Assembly (NCBI GenBank): GCA_023391415.1
Contig: JAEWAY010000036.1
Coordinates: forward strand, 248,001 to 312,000
DNA: 64,000 nucleotides
Direction: 5' to 3'
DNA from: Bacteroidota bacterium
Lineage (GTDB): Bacteria; Bacteroidota; Bacteroidia; Cytophagales; Cytophagaceae
The position numbers and the translations under genes were made by a program. The notes beneath the pieces were generated by a model, which was given only the letters and a program-made list of their open reading frames with translations, made no database searches and was not told where the DNA came from. Of the stretch, positions 62,629 through 64,000 are shown one piece after another; the first letter of the stretch is position 1, and each line of letters begins with the position of its first letter.

Positions 62629-63468
62629 CTAAAGATCAAGCAATCTTCTTATCGAATGGAGATCATGCGTATATTCACGGGTATACACATTGCATATCCC
62701 CTTGGCGTCCAGCTTATCGATCCGCACTTCACCCGACGCGTGCATGATCCGGTTATTTTCGCATACGATACCGACATGGGTCACCCGCCCTTCGGGATTG
62801 TTAAAAAAGGCCACGTCTCCCGGCAGACAATCAGGAAAGTCTATTCTGGTCCCGCGTTCCGCCTGTTGATACGCGTCTCTGGGTAGAGAAAAGCCGCAGA
62901 TCTTAAATACCTGCTGCACAAAACCGCTGCAATCAATCCCGAAAGGTGTACGACCTCCCCACAGGTAAGGAGCGGCGAAATAAAAACGGGCCACGGAATA
63001 CAAAAAATCATAGTTTACGGATTCCCTCGGATAAAAAACCTCTCCCTGATATTTGAATGGTTCTTTTTCAATGATCATCACTCCATTGTTATATATAGGC
63101 AATACAGAACCATATACGATAGGGATCACCTTGTTCTGACCATGAACCAAGCCCACCAGGTCCTTGTTTGCCGGCCATCGCATGGAATCGGCTATTTCAA
63201 AATATTCTTTGGAAACCGGCTTATGCTGCTTTTCATCAATCCATCCCCTGTATTGGTCAAACGCGTTTTCAATCAGTACCCATTCCCGTTTCTCATCCAT
63301 ATCGATCACTGTATAATGTTCTCCAAACAAAAGCTGCGTGATCATTTCCCCCCGATGCGACGGATTGGCTCTGACAGGAACGATACTCTGATAACAGACG
63401 CCGTATTCCGGAGACGCGTGTTCTGTTTCAGGGATATCCGCCAGTTGAGTACTGTTGCTCTGATTCAT
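62629..63468 (-). CDS. C40 peptidase (NlpC/P60), YkfC-like
   Basis: A 279-residue peptidoglycan-type endopeptidase with no clear signal peptide. N-terminal SH3-like parts (residues about 25-85, VPVRANPSHRGEMITQLLFG and YTVIDMDEKREWVLIENAF) precede the catalytic domain. There DCSGFVQQVFKICGF holds the nucleophilic Cys, THVGIV the His, and LPGDVAFFNN and RIMHASGEVRID further family motifs. Related cytosolic proteins (YkfC) cut gamma-D-Glu-containing muropeptides during cell-wall recycling, which is the likely role here. smpB is 10 bp upstream in the same direction. Confidence 0.92.
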   Translation of the reverse strand: MNQSNSTQLADIPETEHASPEYGVCYQSIVPVRANPSHRGEMITQLLFGEHYTVIDMDEKREWVLIENAFDQYRGWIDEKQHKPVSKEYFEIADSMRWPANKDLVGLVHGQNKVIPIVYGSVLPIYNNGVMIIEKEPFKYQGEVFYPRESVNYDFLYSVARFYFAAPYLWGGRTPFGIDCSGFVQQVFKICGFSLPRDAYQQAERGTRIDFPDCLPGDVAFFNNPEGRVTHVGIVCENNRIMHASGEVRIDKLDAKGICNVYTREYTHDLHSIRRLLDL

Positions 63469-63478
63469 AAAAAACGAT

Positions 63479-63946
63479 TTATACTTTTAATCGTGACATT
63501 TCCCTTTTTACATCCTTTTCCTTAATAGTCTCCCGCTTGTCATATAGCTTTTTTCCTTTCGCGAGCGCTATCTCCATTTTCGCGAAACCGCGGTCGTTGG
63601 TAAACAGCCTGATTGGAATGATTGTCAAACCTTTGTCTTTCAAGCTTTCTTCCAACTTGCCTAGTTCCCTTTTTTTCAATAATAGCTTGCGTTCTCTCAA
63701 TGGATCGTGATTGGCGTAGGTTCCTTGCTCATATGGCGATATGTGCATTCCCTTCACAAACAGCTCTCCGTTATTGAAATAGCAATACGCTTCCTGCAAG
63801 CTGGCCTTATTCTGGCGGATGGATTTAATTTCCGTCCCGGCAAGCGCTATTCCCGCGACATAGGTGTCCAGAAAATGAAACTCGAAAGACGCCTTTCGGT
63901 TCTTTATATTCACTGATTTTAAAAATTCACCTTTCTTGTTTGTCAT
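63479..63946 (-). CDS. smpB: SsrA-binding protein
   Basis: A 155-residue protein that delivers tmRNA to stalled ribosomes. Motifs: VNIKNRKASFEFHFLDTYVA, GIALAGTEIKSIRQNKASLQ, EAYCYFNNGELFVKGMHISP, YANHDPLRERKLLLKKRELG and the C-terminal KGKKLYDKRETIKEKDVKRE. The start is ATG 63946 (an in-frame TTG lies two codons upstream). The tmRNA gene ssrA is not in the window. The gene probably shares a transcript with the NlpC/P60 gene. Confidence 0.97.
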   Translation of the reverse strand: MTNKKGEFLKSVNIKNRKASFEFHFLDTYVAGIALAGTEIKSIRQNKASLQEAYCYFNNGELFVKGMHISPYEQGTYANHDPLRERKLLLKKRELGKLEESLKDKGLTIIPIRLFTNDRGFAKMEIALAKGKKLYDKRETIKEKDVKREMSRLKV

Positions 63947-63953
63947 AACCAAC

Positions 63954-63998
63954 TCAGATTGTCATTCGCGGATCAGGGCTTACGTCTTGCCCCGCGAA
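63954..63998 (-). CDS. Possible 3' end of a gene running in from outside
   Basis: On the minus strand the window edge reads FAGQDVSPDPRMTI and then TGA at 63954, eight bases before the smpB ATG. The codon choice fits the core genes, but only 14 residues are visible, so this is a weak call. Confidence 0.3.
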   Translation of the reverse strand, partial: FAGQDVSPDPRMTI

Positions 63999-64000
63999 CT

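Overview
The window is chromosomal DNA from a member of the Bacteroidota, most likely a gliding or surface-active Cytophagales-type bacterium. This rests on several observations. There are multiple type IX secretion (T9SS) cargo proteins with type A or type B C-terminal sorting domains, and a PorP/SprF protein next to a giant adhesin. A DUF5686 protein and a long Bacteroidota-type ParC are present. Promoters fit TTG-N20-TAnnTTTG, and Shine-Dalgarno sequences are almost absent. The species cannot be named from the sequence.

Layout. 1-14.2 kb: the 3' part of a giant adhesin-like gene (about 38 two-cysteine repeats, 5' end outside the window) and a second PKD-like type B cargo gene. 14.2-18.7 kb: an M48 lipoprotein protease, an FAH-family hydrolase, the peroxiredoxin Bcp, the N-terminal half of a split transketolase and a VWA protein. 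18.7-22.2 kb: an accessory island with different codon use. It carries gene debris, an HNH endonuclease, an attC-like folding element, a possible PD-(D/E)XK-type protein, two 143-bp REPIN-like repeats and a broken REP-associated (RAYT) transposase. The island lies between two direct copies of a conserved 15-bp-stem hairpin. 22.3-30.3 kb (minus): a 2308-residue type B adhesin followed by PorP/SprF. 30.8-45.4 kb (plus): a sugar-dehydrogenase/PA14 cargo protein, the transketolase C-terminal half, a class III aminotransferase, a lipoprotein/DUF4112 pair, a standalone MreB, and malectin, Kelch and sugar-dehydrogenase-like type A cargo proteins. Very small genes lie between 37.7 and 38.3 kb.

45.5-59 kb (minus) is mainly housekeeping: a COG3014-type lipoprotein with an LpoB-like lipoprotein, rpe, then TPR lipoprotein-thrS-infC-rpmI-rplT, DUF5686, a SanA/YdcF-like protein and parC. 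59.1-64 kb: a small lipoprotein overlapping a probable small barrel protein, tRNA-Cys, rpsA with a structured leader, an NlpC/P60 endopeptidase and smpB.

Together the genes describe an organism with a strong investment in T9SS-exported surface proteins, alongside an ordinary translation block. The most unusual DNA is the small island: it combines a cassette-like recombination element with a RAYT/REPIN family and two possible nuclease genes.
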